The notes under the pieces are model-generated. The model saw only the letters and a program-made list of their open reading frames with translations. It ran no database searches and was not told the DNA's origin. Shown here piece by piece: positions 25,923 to 36,969 of a stretch of DNA of 64,000 nt. The stretch lies in assembly GCF_963924675.1 (NCBI RefSeq), contig NC_089226.1:44409124-44473123 (forward strand), written 5' to 3'. Within the stretch, counting starts at the first letter, position 1, and each line of letters begins with the position of its first letter. This DNA is from Phocoena phocoena (Eukaryota > Chordata > Mammalia > Artiodactyla > Phocoenidae). A program made the position numbers and the translations under genes.

Positions 25923-26534
25923 AGACACTATCAACTCTCAGAGCAGATATGTGTCAGCACACCTTTGGATGTTCCTCACATAAAGCAGATAGAATAAATA
26001 TCAACATGCTTATACTACAAATAAAGATACTAAAATTGGGAATCTAGATGACATTAAAAGTCACATGTCTTCTGAGTGGCTAATTCCAAAACTGTATCAA
26101 TCATCTCATTCCAAATCCCATGTTTTTCCCCTTTTGCCATTCTGTTTTTCTTATCTCTCATGTCTATAAATTTGTATATAGTGGTTATTGCTGTGAATGT
26201 ATAAGAGCTCACACATGCATGGATTAAAAAAATTAACATCAAATAAAGTTAGCTACAGGGAAGCATAATTAGTAAAGAGTCTACTTAAATTAAGGTTAAT
26301 TATTTTTTAAATGCTTGATTAAAATCACTTGAAAATATGTTTAAATTTTTCACAGGTGTGTTTGCATTCATCAACCTTCAATTTCAAATATGGTATTCCC
26401 TATGCTAACAGATTACAAAGCTTCAACTTCACAGTTTAATTATAAATGGAAATATGATTCATAAATTTTCTTATTTCTCTTTGTTACAACTTAATTATCA
26501 CTTGGCAACAAAGATTACTGCTATTACTATACTC

Positions 26535-26745
26535 TCAACTCCTGCATAGTAGGCATTAGGCTGTTTTATTACATCCTTACAGAACTTAATCCTCATAGTA
26601 ACTCTGTAAAGAGGATACAATTAAAGCAATTTTCAGCTGGTGAAACTAATGCTCAGAAAGGCTAGGAGGTTTATCCAATGTCATTCAACTGGTAGGTGGT
26701 GAAGCCAAGATTCGGGTTAATTATCTACCAATTTCTGCTCTCAAT
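26535..26745 (-). repeat. MIR SINE
   Basis: Reverse MIR: 'aatcctcatagtaactctgt', 'ctggtgaaactaatgctcag', 'gtcattcaactggtaggtgg', 'gccaagattcgggtt'. Confidence 0.8.
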
Positions 26746-27429
26746 CATTCTGTTATACTCTCTTAGCTGGTGTAGAGCTATTAATTGTACTAAAATATAA
26801 AATCAGTAAGATGACAACAGATCTTCTTTTCTAACTACAACAACACCCTTGTTTCCCTTAATTGTTTTTATGAAAAGAGATGAAAAAATACTGAGGCATC
26901 TTATCCAGCCCAGCTTTCTATAATATATTCTTTCAGGGTAGAGAAGGCCCTTAATATTATGGAGGTTCCCACTCTCCATCTTCTTTTGGATGAGTACCTT
27001 ATAAGCTTCCTACCACAGGACTTCAAATGCATAAAGTCAGCAGGATCAATCAGATTCCTGTCATAAAACACAGAGAAGGTTGAAATTCTTTGGTAATGCC
27101 CCCAGTACATAAGGCCAGAGGTTTACCCAATGTTTGTCTCTGTCAAATTCCCTTACTGAATGTCAAAAGTTTGTAGAATATAGATATAATTGCATCTCAA
27201 AGTTTAGTTGTATGAGTCTTCTAAGTAGAAAGTACTATCCCTTTGTTACACTTTGGATATCAGCTCAATTTAGGACTAATGCTTTTCTGAAATATTTTTA
27301 TCCACTGGAGGTCTCAAATACTGGTCTACTCCATTGTTTAGAATTTGGTTTCTATATGGAGCTAGAAAATTAGACTATGCATTGATATGCAAGACAGTGA
27401 CTTTATTATTTAATGAAATTTTTCCATTA

Positions 27430-27610
27430 CAAAGACTGTTCTAAGTCATTTACAGATATCTGTAAAGATCATGTAATCTTTATAACAACACATGAGGTAG
27501 GTATTGTGATTACGCTCACTTTGCAAATGAAGGTTAAAGTGACCAAAAGTCATCCAGTTAGTAAGTGATAGTATCAGGATTTTAACCCAGGTAATCTGAC
27601 TGTTAACCAC
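27430..27610 (-). repeat. MIR SINE
   Basis: Reverse MIR: 'taatctttataacaacacatg', 'ccagttagtaagtgatagta', 'caggattttaacccaggtaa', 'actgttaaccactactctc'. Confidence 0.85.
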
Positions 27611-27669
27611 TACTCTCTGTTTCCTCTGAAACTTTCTCTATTTGGAAGACTTGAGGACATGACGGACCC

Positions 27670-27796
27670 TGGTGATCTAAATTTTCTACCTATTAGCTGT
27701 GTGACCTTGTCAAGTTACTTAAATTCTCTGAATCTCAGTTCCTTCATCCATGGGTATAAGAATAAATATGTTATAAGATATTTGAGAGGAGTAATT
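27670..27796 (+). repeat. MIR SINE, 5' piece, split by L1-B
   Basis: 'tattagctgtgtgaccttgt', 'ctgaatctcagttccttcat', then 'agatatttgagaggagtaatt', where L1-B enters. The rest of the MIR resumes at 30068. Confidence 0.8.
27784..27796. repeat. L1-B target-site duplication, left copy
   Basis: gagaggagtaatt, identical over 13 bp to 30055-30067. Confidence 0.93.
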
Positions 27797-30054
27797 TTTT
27801 AACATCTTTATTGGAGTATAATTGTTTTACAATGGTGTGTTAGTTTCTGCTTTATAACAAAGTGAATCAGCTATACATATACATATATCCCCATATCTCC
27901 TCCCTCTTGCTTCTCCTTCCCACCCTCCCTATCCCCCCCCAAGGTGGTCGCAAAGAACTGAGCTGATCTCCCTGTGCTATGCAGCTGCTTCCCACTAGCT
28001 AGCTATTTTACATTTGGTAGTGTATATATGTCCATGGACTCTCTCACTTCGTCCCAGCTTACCTTTCCTCCTCCCCATGTCCTCAAGTCCATTCTCTACA
28101 TTTGTGTCTTTATTCCCGTCCTGCCCCTAGGTTCTTCAGAACCTTTTTTTTTCCTTAGATTCCATATATATGTGTTAGCATACAGTATTTGTTTTTTTCT
28201 TTCTGACTTACTTCACTCTGTATGACAGGATCTAGGTCCATTCACCTCACTACAAATAACTCAATTTCCATTCTTTTTATGGCTCAGTAATATTCCATTG
28301 TATATATGTGCCATATCTTCTTTATCCATTCATCTGTTGATGGACACTTAGGTTGCTTCCATGTCCTGGCTATTGTAAATAGAGCTACAATGAACATTGT
28401 GGTACATGACTCTTTTTGAATGGTGGTTTTCTCAGGGAATATGCCCAGGAGTGGGATTCCTGGGTCATATGGTAGTTCTCTTTTTAGATTTTTTAAGGAA
28501 CCTCCATACTGTTCTCCATAGTGGCTGTATCAATTTACATTCCCACCAACAGTGCAACAGGGTTCCCTTTTCTCCATACCCTCTCCATTATTTATTGTTT
28601 GTAAATTTTTTGATGATGGTCATTCTGACTGGTGTGAGGTGATACCACATTGTGGTTTTGATTTGCATTTCCCTAATGATTAGTGATGTTGAGCATCCTT
28701 TCATGTGTTTGTTGGAAGTCCATATATCTTCTTTGGAGAAGTGTCTATTTAGGTCTTCTGCCCATTTTTGGATTGGGATATATGACAATCTCACAGCCAA
28801 CATCATGCTCAATGGTGAAAAACTGAAACCATTTCCTCTAAGAGCAGGAACAAGACAAGGTTCCCCACTCTCACCACTATTATTCAACATAGTTTTGGAA
28901 GTTTTAGCTACAGCAATCAGAGAAGAAAAAGGAACAAAAGGAATCCAAATCAGAAAAGAAGAAGTAAAACTGTCACTGTCTGCAGGTGACATGATACTAT
29001 ACATAGAGAATCCTGAAGATGCCACAAGAAAACTACTCTAATCAATGAATTTGGTAAAGTAGCAGGATACAAAATTAATGCACAGAAATCTCTTGCATTC
29101 CTATACACTAAGGATGAAAAATCTGAAAGAGAAATTAAGGAAACACTCCCATTTACCATTGCAACAAAAAGAAAAAAATACCTAGGGATAAACCTACCTA
29201 AGGAGACAAAAGACCTGTATGCAGAAAATTATAAGACACTGATGAAAGAAATTAAAGACAATAAAAACAGGTGGAGAGATATACCATGTTCTTGGACTGG
29301 AAGAATCAACATTGTGAAATGACTCTACTACCCAAAGCAATATACAGATTCAATGCAATCCCTATCAATCTACCAATGGCATTTTTCACAGAATTAGAAA
29401 AAATTTCACAATTTGTTTGGAAACACAAAAGACCCCAAATAGCCAAAGCAATCTTGAGAAAGAAAAACAGAGCTGGAGGAATCAGGCTCCCAGGCTTCAA
29501 ACTACACTACGAAGCTACAGGAATCAAGACAGTATGGTACTGGCACAAAAACAGAAAGATAGATCAATGGAACAGGATAGAAAGCCCAGAAATAAACCCA
29601 TGCACATATGGTCACCTTATCTTTGATAAAGGAGGCAAGAATATACAATGGAGAAAAGACAGCCTCTTCAATAAGTGGTGCTGGGAAAACTGGACAGCTA
29701 CATGTAAAAGAATGAAATTAGGACACTCCCAACACCATACACAAAAATAAACTCAAAATGGATTAAAGACCTAAATGTCAGGCCAGACACTATCAAACTC
29801 TTAGAGGACAACATAGGTAGAACACTCTATGACATAAATCACAGCAAGATCCTTTTTGACCCACCTCCTAGAGAAATGGAAATAAAAATAAACAAATGGG
29901 ACCTAACGAAACATAAAAGCTTTTGCACAGCAAAGGAAACCATAAACAAGATGAAAAGACAACCCACAGAATGGGAGAAAATATTTGCTAAGAAGCAACT
30001 AACAAAGGATTAATCTCCAAAATATACAAGAAGCTCATGCAGCTGAATATCAAA
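27797..30054 (-). mobile_element. L1-B: 5'-truncated L1 with twin-priming inversion
   Basis: The insertion is in minus orientation (TYR sense). 27797-28777 is antisense 3'UTR and ORF2 C-terminus. 28778-30054 is sense-plus ORF2 from the RT region ([10 protein letters not shown]) to 'gctcatgcagctgaatatca'. The two segments meet at adjacent L1 positions (just before the FQKWAED-equivalent), as expected for twin priming. Perfect 13-bp duplications flank it. The RT motif reads SAGD instead of FADD and frames are broken, so it is dead. Confidence 0.95.
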
Positions 30055-30067
30055 GAGAGGAGTAATT
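30055..30067. repeat. L1-B target-site duplication, right copy
   Basis: gagaggagtaatt, matching 27784-27796 exactly. Confidence 0.93.
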
Positions 30068-30115
30068 CAGAAAATGGATGTGGCAAGTTTTTAGGAACTG
30101 AAAAAGTAGGGCTAT
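30068..30115 (+). repeat. MIR SINE, 3' piece
   Basis: Continuation of the MIR at 27670-27796 after L1-B: 'aatggatgtggcaagttttt' aligns to the MIR segment around the start of its 3' half. Confidence 0.55.
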
Positions 30116-30384
30116 ATTGATGTCAGCAGTTGTTTTTAATTATAGGGTATCTCTGGGAATTTGCAAGACTATTTTACTCGGAAATTGGAAAGAATTTGTG
30201 CTTTTCCCCTTTATCTTCCTGTGACTTTGCCTGACCTATTCCAACTCATTCTTGTGGATAACAGATCCTCAGAGTTTCTCTAACAATAAACACTCGGTTA
30301 GGTCCCGCTACTTAATAACACTAATAATTCCCTCTTTTTAATCATTTATTTCCTTTAGACATTAATTACTTGTTCATGGTCCAG

Positions 30385-30525
30385 TTCTTAATTAGACTGT
30401 AAATTCCAAGAGAGAAAGATCTGCATCATATTCACTAGTTATTCCTAGTATATTGCAAAGTGCCTGCACACGGTAGATGCTTTATAAAAGTTTGTTCAAT
30501 AAATAATTATGGAATATTTATTTCT
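30385..30525 (+). repeat. L2 3' end
   Basis: 'gactgtaaattccaagagag', 'gtgcctgcacacggtagatg', 'gttcaataaataattatgg' follow the order of L2 3' ends. Confidence 0.7.
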
Positions 30526-31537
30526 CTTTCTAAGACATGTAACTCCAGTTGCTAGCGCAATTTTAAAATCAATTAAATTAAAAATTTTTTGGAACATGCC
30601 CTTAATGTTCCAAGGTTTATGACTGAGTAAAATGGATCATGGCCCTGAATCTGGTTCTTGTGTTTTTATTTAATAGGTGATTCTCTCAATATTCTCCTGA
30701 TGGAGTAATTAATTACATATAGAGAAAGCCCTGAACAGCTTGTATGAAAAATAGTTATGGTGTTGCTCAGCATAAAGGAGATGATAATAGATGTTAGGAG
30801 AGAAGAGATAGGCAATTCTTCATTCAAACAAAGCATGTTAATGGAAATAATCATTCACCCATAAATCAAGGAATATATTTTGGGAGGTGTCATTGGAAAG
30901 AAGAATATGGAATGGCTAAGAAAAACAGAATGTCTCTGCTTTTTCATACTTGGTGGAAAATGAGATCATCAGGGAAAATATTATAGGAAAGAAAACAGTG
31001 GCAAGTGAGAGAAAATCAGTAATGTTTCTTAGCCAAGAATAGAGGCTTCAATGTAAGTGAAGCATCCTAGCCGAAAATTAAAACTCCCAGCAATCATTGG
31101 ATCCTAGAGGGGGAAAAAAATTGAAAAGTCTCAAACAGAAAGAGCTAACATACTTCCATTTAATATGTTCACAAAACCCATTTCCTCAAACTCCTTTATG
31201 CATAACCAAACTCATATTTAGATGTGGCCCTGTTAATGAATCGTAGACAGTAGAATGTGGGCAGAGGTAAATGGACCACCTCCAGGCTTGACCTGTATAT
31301 TTCTCCTGTAGGACCCTCCAAACACTCTCTTCTCTTGTCTCCCAGAAGATGCAGAAGATCCATCAGAGAGCTGGGGGATAGTGGAGTCACTAAAAATACC
31401 ATGTGAGAGGCCACTCACCAACCATTAACATCCAAACTGGACTTGGTGTGAGCAAGAAATGAACCAATTTTTATTAGGTTAGGCCACTAGATTTGGGGGT
31501 TTGCTTGTTACAGCATCTATATCTTGTCAGTATGGAC

Positions 31538-31872
31538 TATTATAGAAAAGCACCCTAGTTTGAGTTGCTTATAAGCAACAGAAATCTATTTCTCACAGTT
31601 CTGGAGGCTGGAAGTCTGAGAAAAGGGTGCTAATGTGGTCAGATTCCAGAGAGGGTCCTCTTGCAGGTTGCAAACTGCTGAATTCTGGTTGTATCCTCAC
31701 ATGGTAGAGATCAGAGAAGGGGGGCAAGCTCTGTTGTGACTCTTATAATAGCACTAGTCCAATTTATGAGGGCTCCACCCTCGTGACCTCATCTAATCCT
31801 ACCATCACATTGGGGAAGAAGTAGGTTTCAACATATGAATTTGGAGGGAACACAAACATTTAGTCTATAACA
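31538..31872 (-). mobile_element. MLT1-type (ERVL-MaLR) LTR, inverted
   Basis: 'atttctcacagttctggagg', 'tcctcacatggtagagatca', 'ttatgagggctccaccctcg', 'ccatcacattggggaagaag' and 'caacatatgaatttggaggg' give the MLT1A/B LTR read in reverse. Non-coding and diverged. Confidence 0.85.
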
Positions 31873-32889
31873 TCCTAGCATGTTACTCTGATACATTAAT
31901 TTCTTGTTATGAAAAAAGTACTCATAAGTTTAATAACTTGAGAGGTCTGGAGTAAAAGAATATTTTGACACTTCATTTACCACTACAGAATTAATGTTAT
32001 TTTATATGAAACATAGTAGACATAATACTGTGGTAAAGGTATATGATTTTAATTTTACGCATTTCAGTGAACACTAGGAAAAGTGATTGTGACAGAAACT
32101 GCTACTTTTTTCACCAATACTAATTCTCCTCTTTTTCCAAACAATGAATATGCTAAATGTAGGGCACATGGCCACTAGATGGAGACCATATTTTCCAGTT
32201 TCCCTTTAGAGCTAAATGTGGCCATGTCTGTGTGACCATAGGGATAAAATAGAATTGATGAGAGACACGTCCAACTTAGGTCTTTAAAGAGAAATGGGCA
32301 TGTACTCCTTTCTCCATTTTGTGTTCTTCCTACTGATTAGGATGAAGATATTAGAATGAAAATCTAGAGATGGAAGTTGGGAGTTGAGGACCATAGAATT
32401 GTACCATCAGTTCTGGGTCATCTACCTCTTCATTGTTTCATGAGAGCAAAATAGATATCTACTTTTTAAAAACCACATTATTTGGGTTTTCTTTCTTACA
32501 ATATTTTAACAGAAGGAGAAATAGACTAATTCAACAATGTCCTGTGAAACTAATGGCATGTGGAATCTCGGAAGGAATACTTAGAACCACAGTTTCTTTT
32601 GGTGTATATACAAGTGATGCTTCTTATCCTGATTAATTACCATATTTCAAGTATTTATTAAAACTGATCCCTTTTATTAATACACTGTCTTCTACTTATT
32701 AAGCACTAAAGTTATAATTCCAAGTTCGTAAGTTTTCAAAGCTTTTATTGTCAAGTCACCTACTGTGAGGTCACTGTCACAAGATTCTGAACTTACTCTA
32801 GGATGAAAAAGAAAAAGAAATACAGTTTGGGGTAAAATTATTGAAAAAAGATAACAAAATTCTAATACTTTGAATAAATCCTAAGAAGT

Positions 32890-33060
32890 ACTTTCTTCAT
32901 TGTAATATAACAGCAGTTTCCCACTTTTAACAAACATTATCTTATTTGATACTCACATGAACACTAAGAGATAGTACAGAAATATTATCTCCATTTTACA
33001 GATGAAAAAGATGTGCTATGTGAAGTTAAATGACATACACAGGGTCTCAAGTCTTGAGTT
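32890..33060 (-). repeat. MIR SINE
   Basis: Reverse MIR: 'acattatcttatttgatact', 'tatctccattttacagatga', 'gtgaagttaaatgacataca'. Confidence 0.75.
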
Positions 33061-33074
33061 CAAGAGCAGAGACC

Positions 33075-33330
33075 GTGTAATAGGGGCAGGGTGGCGGCCT
33101 GTGAGGTAGCTACCTTGGCTTGTAAAATCTCCCAGACAGCAGTGCCCTCAGTGACAGCTGGTGGGCAGCCCCAATGGGGAGCAGTGGCCTGTGGGCTACT
33201 GTGAGGAGAGATGACGATGGCGGAGGTGACCTCAGGCCTCGTCCCACACCAGCCGTCCAGCAGGTGCGACATGAGCCTGGTCTGACATCCAAGGGATGCT
33301 CTGTGAGCCGCTTCTCTGGCTGTTAATCTT
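33075..33330. other. GC-rich stretch of unknown origin
   Basis: Markedly richer in G+C than its surroundings, with several CpGs. It carries short minus-strand frames that resemble nothing I know. It may be the 5' part of the adjoining LTR or another element. Confidence 0.4.
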
Positions 33331-33454
33331 TAAGAGCATTACATTTTTAGATAAAAATTTGCAGAACAGAGAACAATATTTGTTTTGTTGGAGGTTTACA
33401 GGAACATCATAACCTGACCATGACCTGATCTACGTGGACAGCTACAAGAATAAA

Positions 33455-33670
33455 GGATCCAACACCAAGAAGTTTGCAACAACTAACCATGGTCCTCCCT
33501 CACCTTGCCTTTAAAAGGGCTTTGCTGAAAGCCTTTGGGAAGTTTGGGGTTATTTTAAGGTATGGGACACCCATCTCCTGCAATAAACCTCTCTCTGCTC
33601 CAAAGTCCAATGTTTCGGTATCGTTTGGTTTCACTGTGCATCGGGCACATGGACTTGGCAGTTGGTAACA
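33455..33670 (+). mobile_element. ERV1-type solitary LTR, 3' part
   Basis: Has an LTR promoter/poly-A layout: TATA-like ttaaaagg at 33511, poly-A signal aataaa at 33582-33587, a CpG-bearing U5 ('tgtttcggtatcgtttggtt', 'gcatcgggcacatggactt') and an end at ...ggtaaca. No primer-binding site or coding region follows, so it is solitary. The 5' boundary is uncertain and may reach the GC-rich stretch from about 33075. No target duplication was found. Confidence 0.7.
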
Positions 33671-33799
33671 GTCGCTCTTCAAGTATCTAAGTATCCTTAT
33701 CATATTTCTAAGCATTTCCTGATGAGATTATGAGCTCAGAGTTTGGTATTGATTTTGGATTCCAGCTTTTATGATCTATGTTTGGATTTCAGCTCTTAT

Positions 33800-33965
33800 G
33801 ATCTATGTGCTGTAAGCAGATGACTTTGCCTTTTGACATAATTTTTTCATCTATAAAATGGGGGTAATAAATAGAACTCACCACTTAGGGTAAGGTTGAT
33901 ACAAGGTAGATAAATTGGATACTGAAATAACTAACATTTAGTAACCTCTCAATAAATGTTAGCTA
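33800..33965 (+). repeat. MIR SINE
   Basis: Plus MIR: 'ttttttcatctataaaatgg', 'gggtaataaatagaactcac', 'aacctctcaataaatgttag'. Confidence 0.7.
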
Positions 33966-34454
33966 TTAGGTTTTTTTAAGTTTTAATTTTTAAGAGATAA
34001 TAGATTTATAGTACAGTAAAAAAAACACACCCCTGGGGAGTACCATTTACATTATATTTTATGATAATTTCATTCCCTAGAGCACAATACAATAAAATTT
34101 GGATGGTGTCCCTAGAGTTGTACAATGCAGTAAACTTAATGATTCTTTTTTTTTAGCAATGGAATGGCTTTTATCTTGAGGAAAGTGGTATATCAACACA
34201 TACTCAAGCTTCTATTTCACATGTATTCCCTTGGATCTAGCTAAAGCTGTAACAGAAATTTCTGCTGAAACTGATACCTACATAAATAAAGAATCGCTTT
34301 GATCCTCCTAAATTTAACTGTAAAGAAGGAAATGATAATTATTCATAGTCTCCGACATGAAACTGATTGGCTCTAAAAAGATAGAGACTAGAGTTAACCG
34401 TTGGTATTTGCAACTGTAATCTTTTAAGAGCAGATTTTCCTAAGTAAGTTTCTT

Positions 34455-34780
34455 GAGATTTATAAATCAAAAGTTTATTTTATTTTTTAAAATTCATTGA
34501 GGTAACACTGGTTTATAATGTTATATAAGTTTCACATGTACAACATTATATTCAACTTCCATAGACACTATAGCAAAAATTTAGTACTATCCATCACCAT
34601 AAGTTGACCCCATTTACCCATTCTGCCCTCCTCCAACCCCTTCCCCTCTGGTAACCAATACTCTGTTCTCCCTATCTACCTGTTTGTTTTCCTTTGGTTT
34701 TGTTTGTTCATTTTGCTTTTGTTTCCTCTAACTGAAGCAACATATCCAGAAAGATCTTACTAAGACTGATGTCAAAAAGC
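34455..34780 (-). mobile_element. Old L1 3'UTR, inverted
   Basis: Reverse L1 3' end: 'gttatataagtttcacatgt', 'ccttcccctctggtaaccaa', 'tttgtttgttcattttgctt'. Non-coding. Confidence 0.7.
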
Positions 34781-36008
34781 AGAGAGGAATAAGGAAAAGT
34801 ATATCTAATCTACTTTCCCAGAAGTGGAAAACTGTGCACATTTATTAGTATATTAACTATGATTCTTCTGCTTTATGGACATCTAAAACATCCATTGTTT
34901 TCACACAAATATTACTTCTAAGATTCCCACATAGAGTGATTAGTGCTGAGCATTATAACAGATGCAGGATTGGAAGTGTATCAAAGATCTAAGTTCTGCT
35001 CTGCCAACCTAAGGAAGCCAGAATGGGACACAAAAACATAATATTTCTGCTGCATTTTGAAGTATGATGATTACTTAAAGAAAAAGCACTTGTGTTTGTG
35101 TTGAGAGCTGAAATAACCATACTTTTCATGGAATGCCATTTTTACCTGACTGCAAAATTGAGAGGTAAACTATTGTTATTCAGATTTAAGCATTTGGCAG
35201 ACAATTTCTTGAAAGTAAGTATGTCACTTAAAATAAAACAACTGATGATATTTTCGCCTATAGAAAATTTGAGCTTTCAAGCAAAAATTAGAATTCTGGA
35301 AAATTTTGTTCAATCACTGTAAGTTTGCCAGATTCTCAGTATTTAAAGACATTTCTGATGAGATTGTTCATGATATTAATAAATGTGACTTTTTAATATT
35401 GTATAATGAGATATTACATTTGAAGGATCTGCATATCTCAGCGAATATGTATTTTGTAATATTGATCCAGTCTCAAAATATTACAGTATTTTGTAAATGA
35501 TCCATGCTTGATATTACAAATTAATTATAAAAAAAACATTTATTTATAATGTAGCTAGATCAATGAAATTTAATGTAAAGAATACAAAAAGTTTATTGAT
35601 ATGCTTTCAGCTTTGACAGTGCAACTAAACATTTAAGAAATTACCACTAGGTTGTTTGGCCTGAGGTGACCCAGGAGTGGAGCCTACAGATTCTTTGGTG
35701 GGGCTAATGGTGGACTCTGGGAGGGCTCACGCCAAGTAGTACTTCCCAGAACTTCTGCTGCCAGTGTCCTTGTCCCCATGGTGAGACACAGCCTCCCCCC
35801 CACCTCTGCAGGAAACCCTCCAACACTAGCAGGTATTTGAAAAGAGGATATATCTTCTCTTGAAGGACTCAAACTAGACTCATTACTGATGCATATTAAG
35901 ACGATATTTCAAATAAAATATTGAAGTTAGAGCGGTCAGACAGCAGAAGAAGAACTACAGTCCTGCAGCCTGTGGAACAAAAACCACATTCACAGAGAGA
36001 TAGACAAG

Positions 36009-36911
36009 ATGAAAAGGCAGAGGGCTATGTACCAGATGAAGGAACAAGATAAAACCCCAGAAAAACAACTAAATGAACTGGAGATAGGCAACCTTCCAGA
36101 AAAACAATTCAGAATAATGATAGTGAAGATGATCCAGGACCTTGGAAAAAGAATGGAGGCAAAGATCAAGAAGATGCAAGAAATGGTTAACAAAGACCTA
36201 GAAGAATTAAAGAACAAACAAACAGAGATGAACAATAAAATAATTGAAATGAAAACTAAACTAGAAGGAATCAATAGCAGAATAACTGAGGCAGAAGAAC
36301 GGATGAGTGACCTGGAAGACAGAATGGTGGAATTCACTGACGCAGAACAGAATAAAGAAAAAAGAATGAAAAGAAATGATACAGCCTAAGAGACCTCTGG
36401 GACAATATTAAACCAAACAACATTGGCATTATAGGGGTCCCAGAAGTAGAAGAGAGAGAGAAAGGACCCGAGAAAATATTTGAAGAGATCATAGTCGAAA
36501 ACTTCCTTAACATGGGAAAGGAAATAGTCATGCAAGTCCAGGAAGCACAGAGTCCCATAGAGGATGAACCCAAGGAGAAACATGATGAGACACATATTAA
36601 TCAAACTGTCAAAAATTAAATACAAAGAAAACATATTAAAACCAGCAAGGGAAGAATGACAAATAACACACAAGGGAATCCCCATAAGGTTAACAGCTGA
36701 TCTTTCAGCAGAAAATCTGCAAGCCAGAAGGGACTGGCAGGACATATGTAAAGTGATGAAGGAGAAAAACCTACAACTAAGATTACTCTACCCGGCAAGG
36801 ACCTCATTCAGATTTGATGGAGAAATTAAAACCTTTACAGACAAGCAAAAGCAGAGACAGTTCAGCACCACTAAACCAGCTTTACAACAAATGCTAAAGG
36901 AACTTCTCTAG
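36009..36911 (+). pseudogene. L1-C ORF1, broken
   Basis: Starts MKRQRAMYQMKEQDKTPEKQ, different from the MRRQKNT start of A and D. The coiled coil (NSRITEAEERMSDLEDRMVE) is followed by a frame break near 36385, in which the ORF1 RRM-like part is shifted. The C-terminal block, recognisable as IPIRLTADLSAE, lies in another frame and reaches the tag at 36909. Confidence 0.9.
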
Positions 36912-36969
36912 GCAAGAAATATAAGAGAAGGAAAAGACCTACAATAACAAACCCAAAACAATAAAGAAA

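Noticed and set aside
28652..29041. 129-codon plus-strand frame with an apparent novel N-terminus fused to an RT-like part
   Set aside because: It crosses the L1-B inversion point at 28777/28778; the first half is antisense L1 3' end and the second half sense ORF2.
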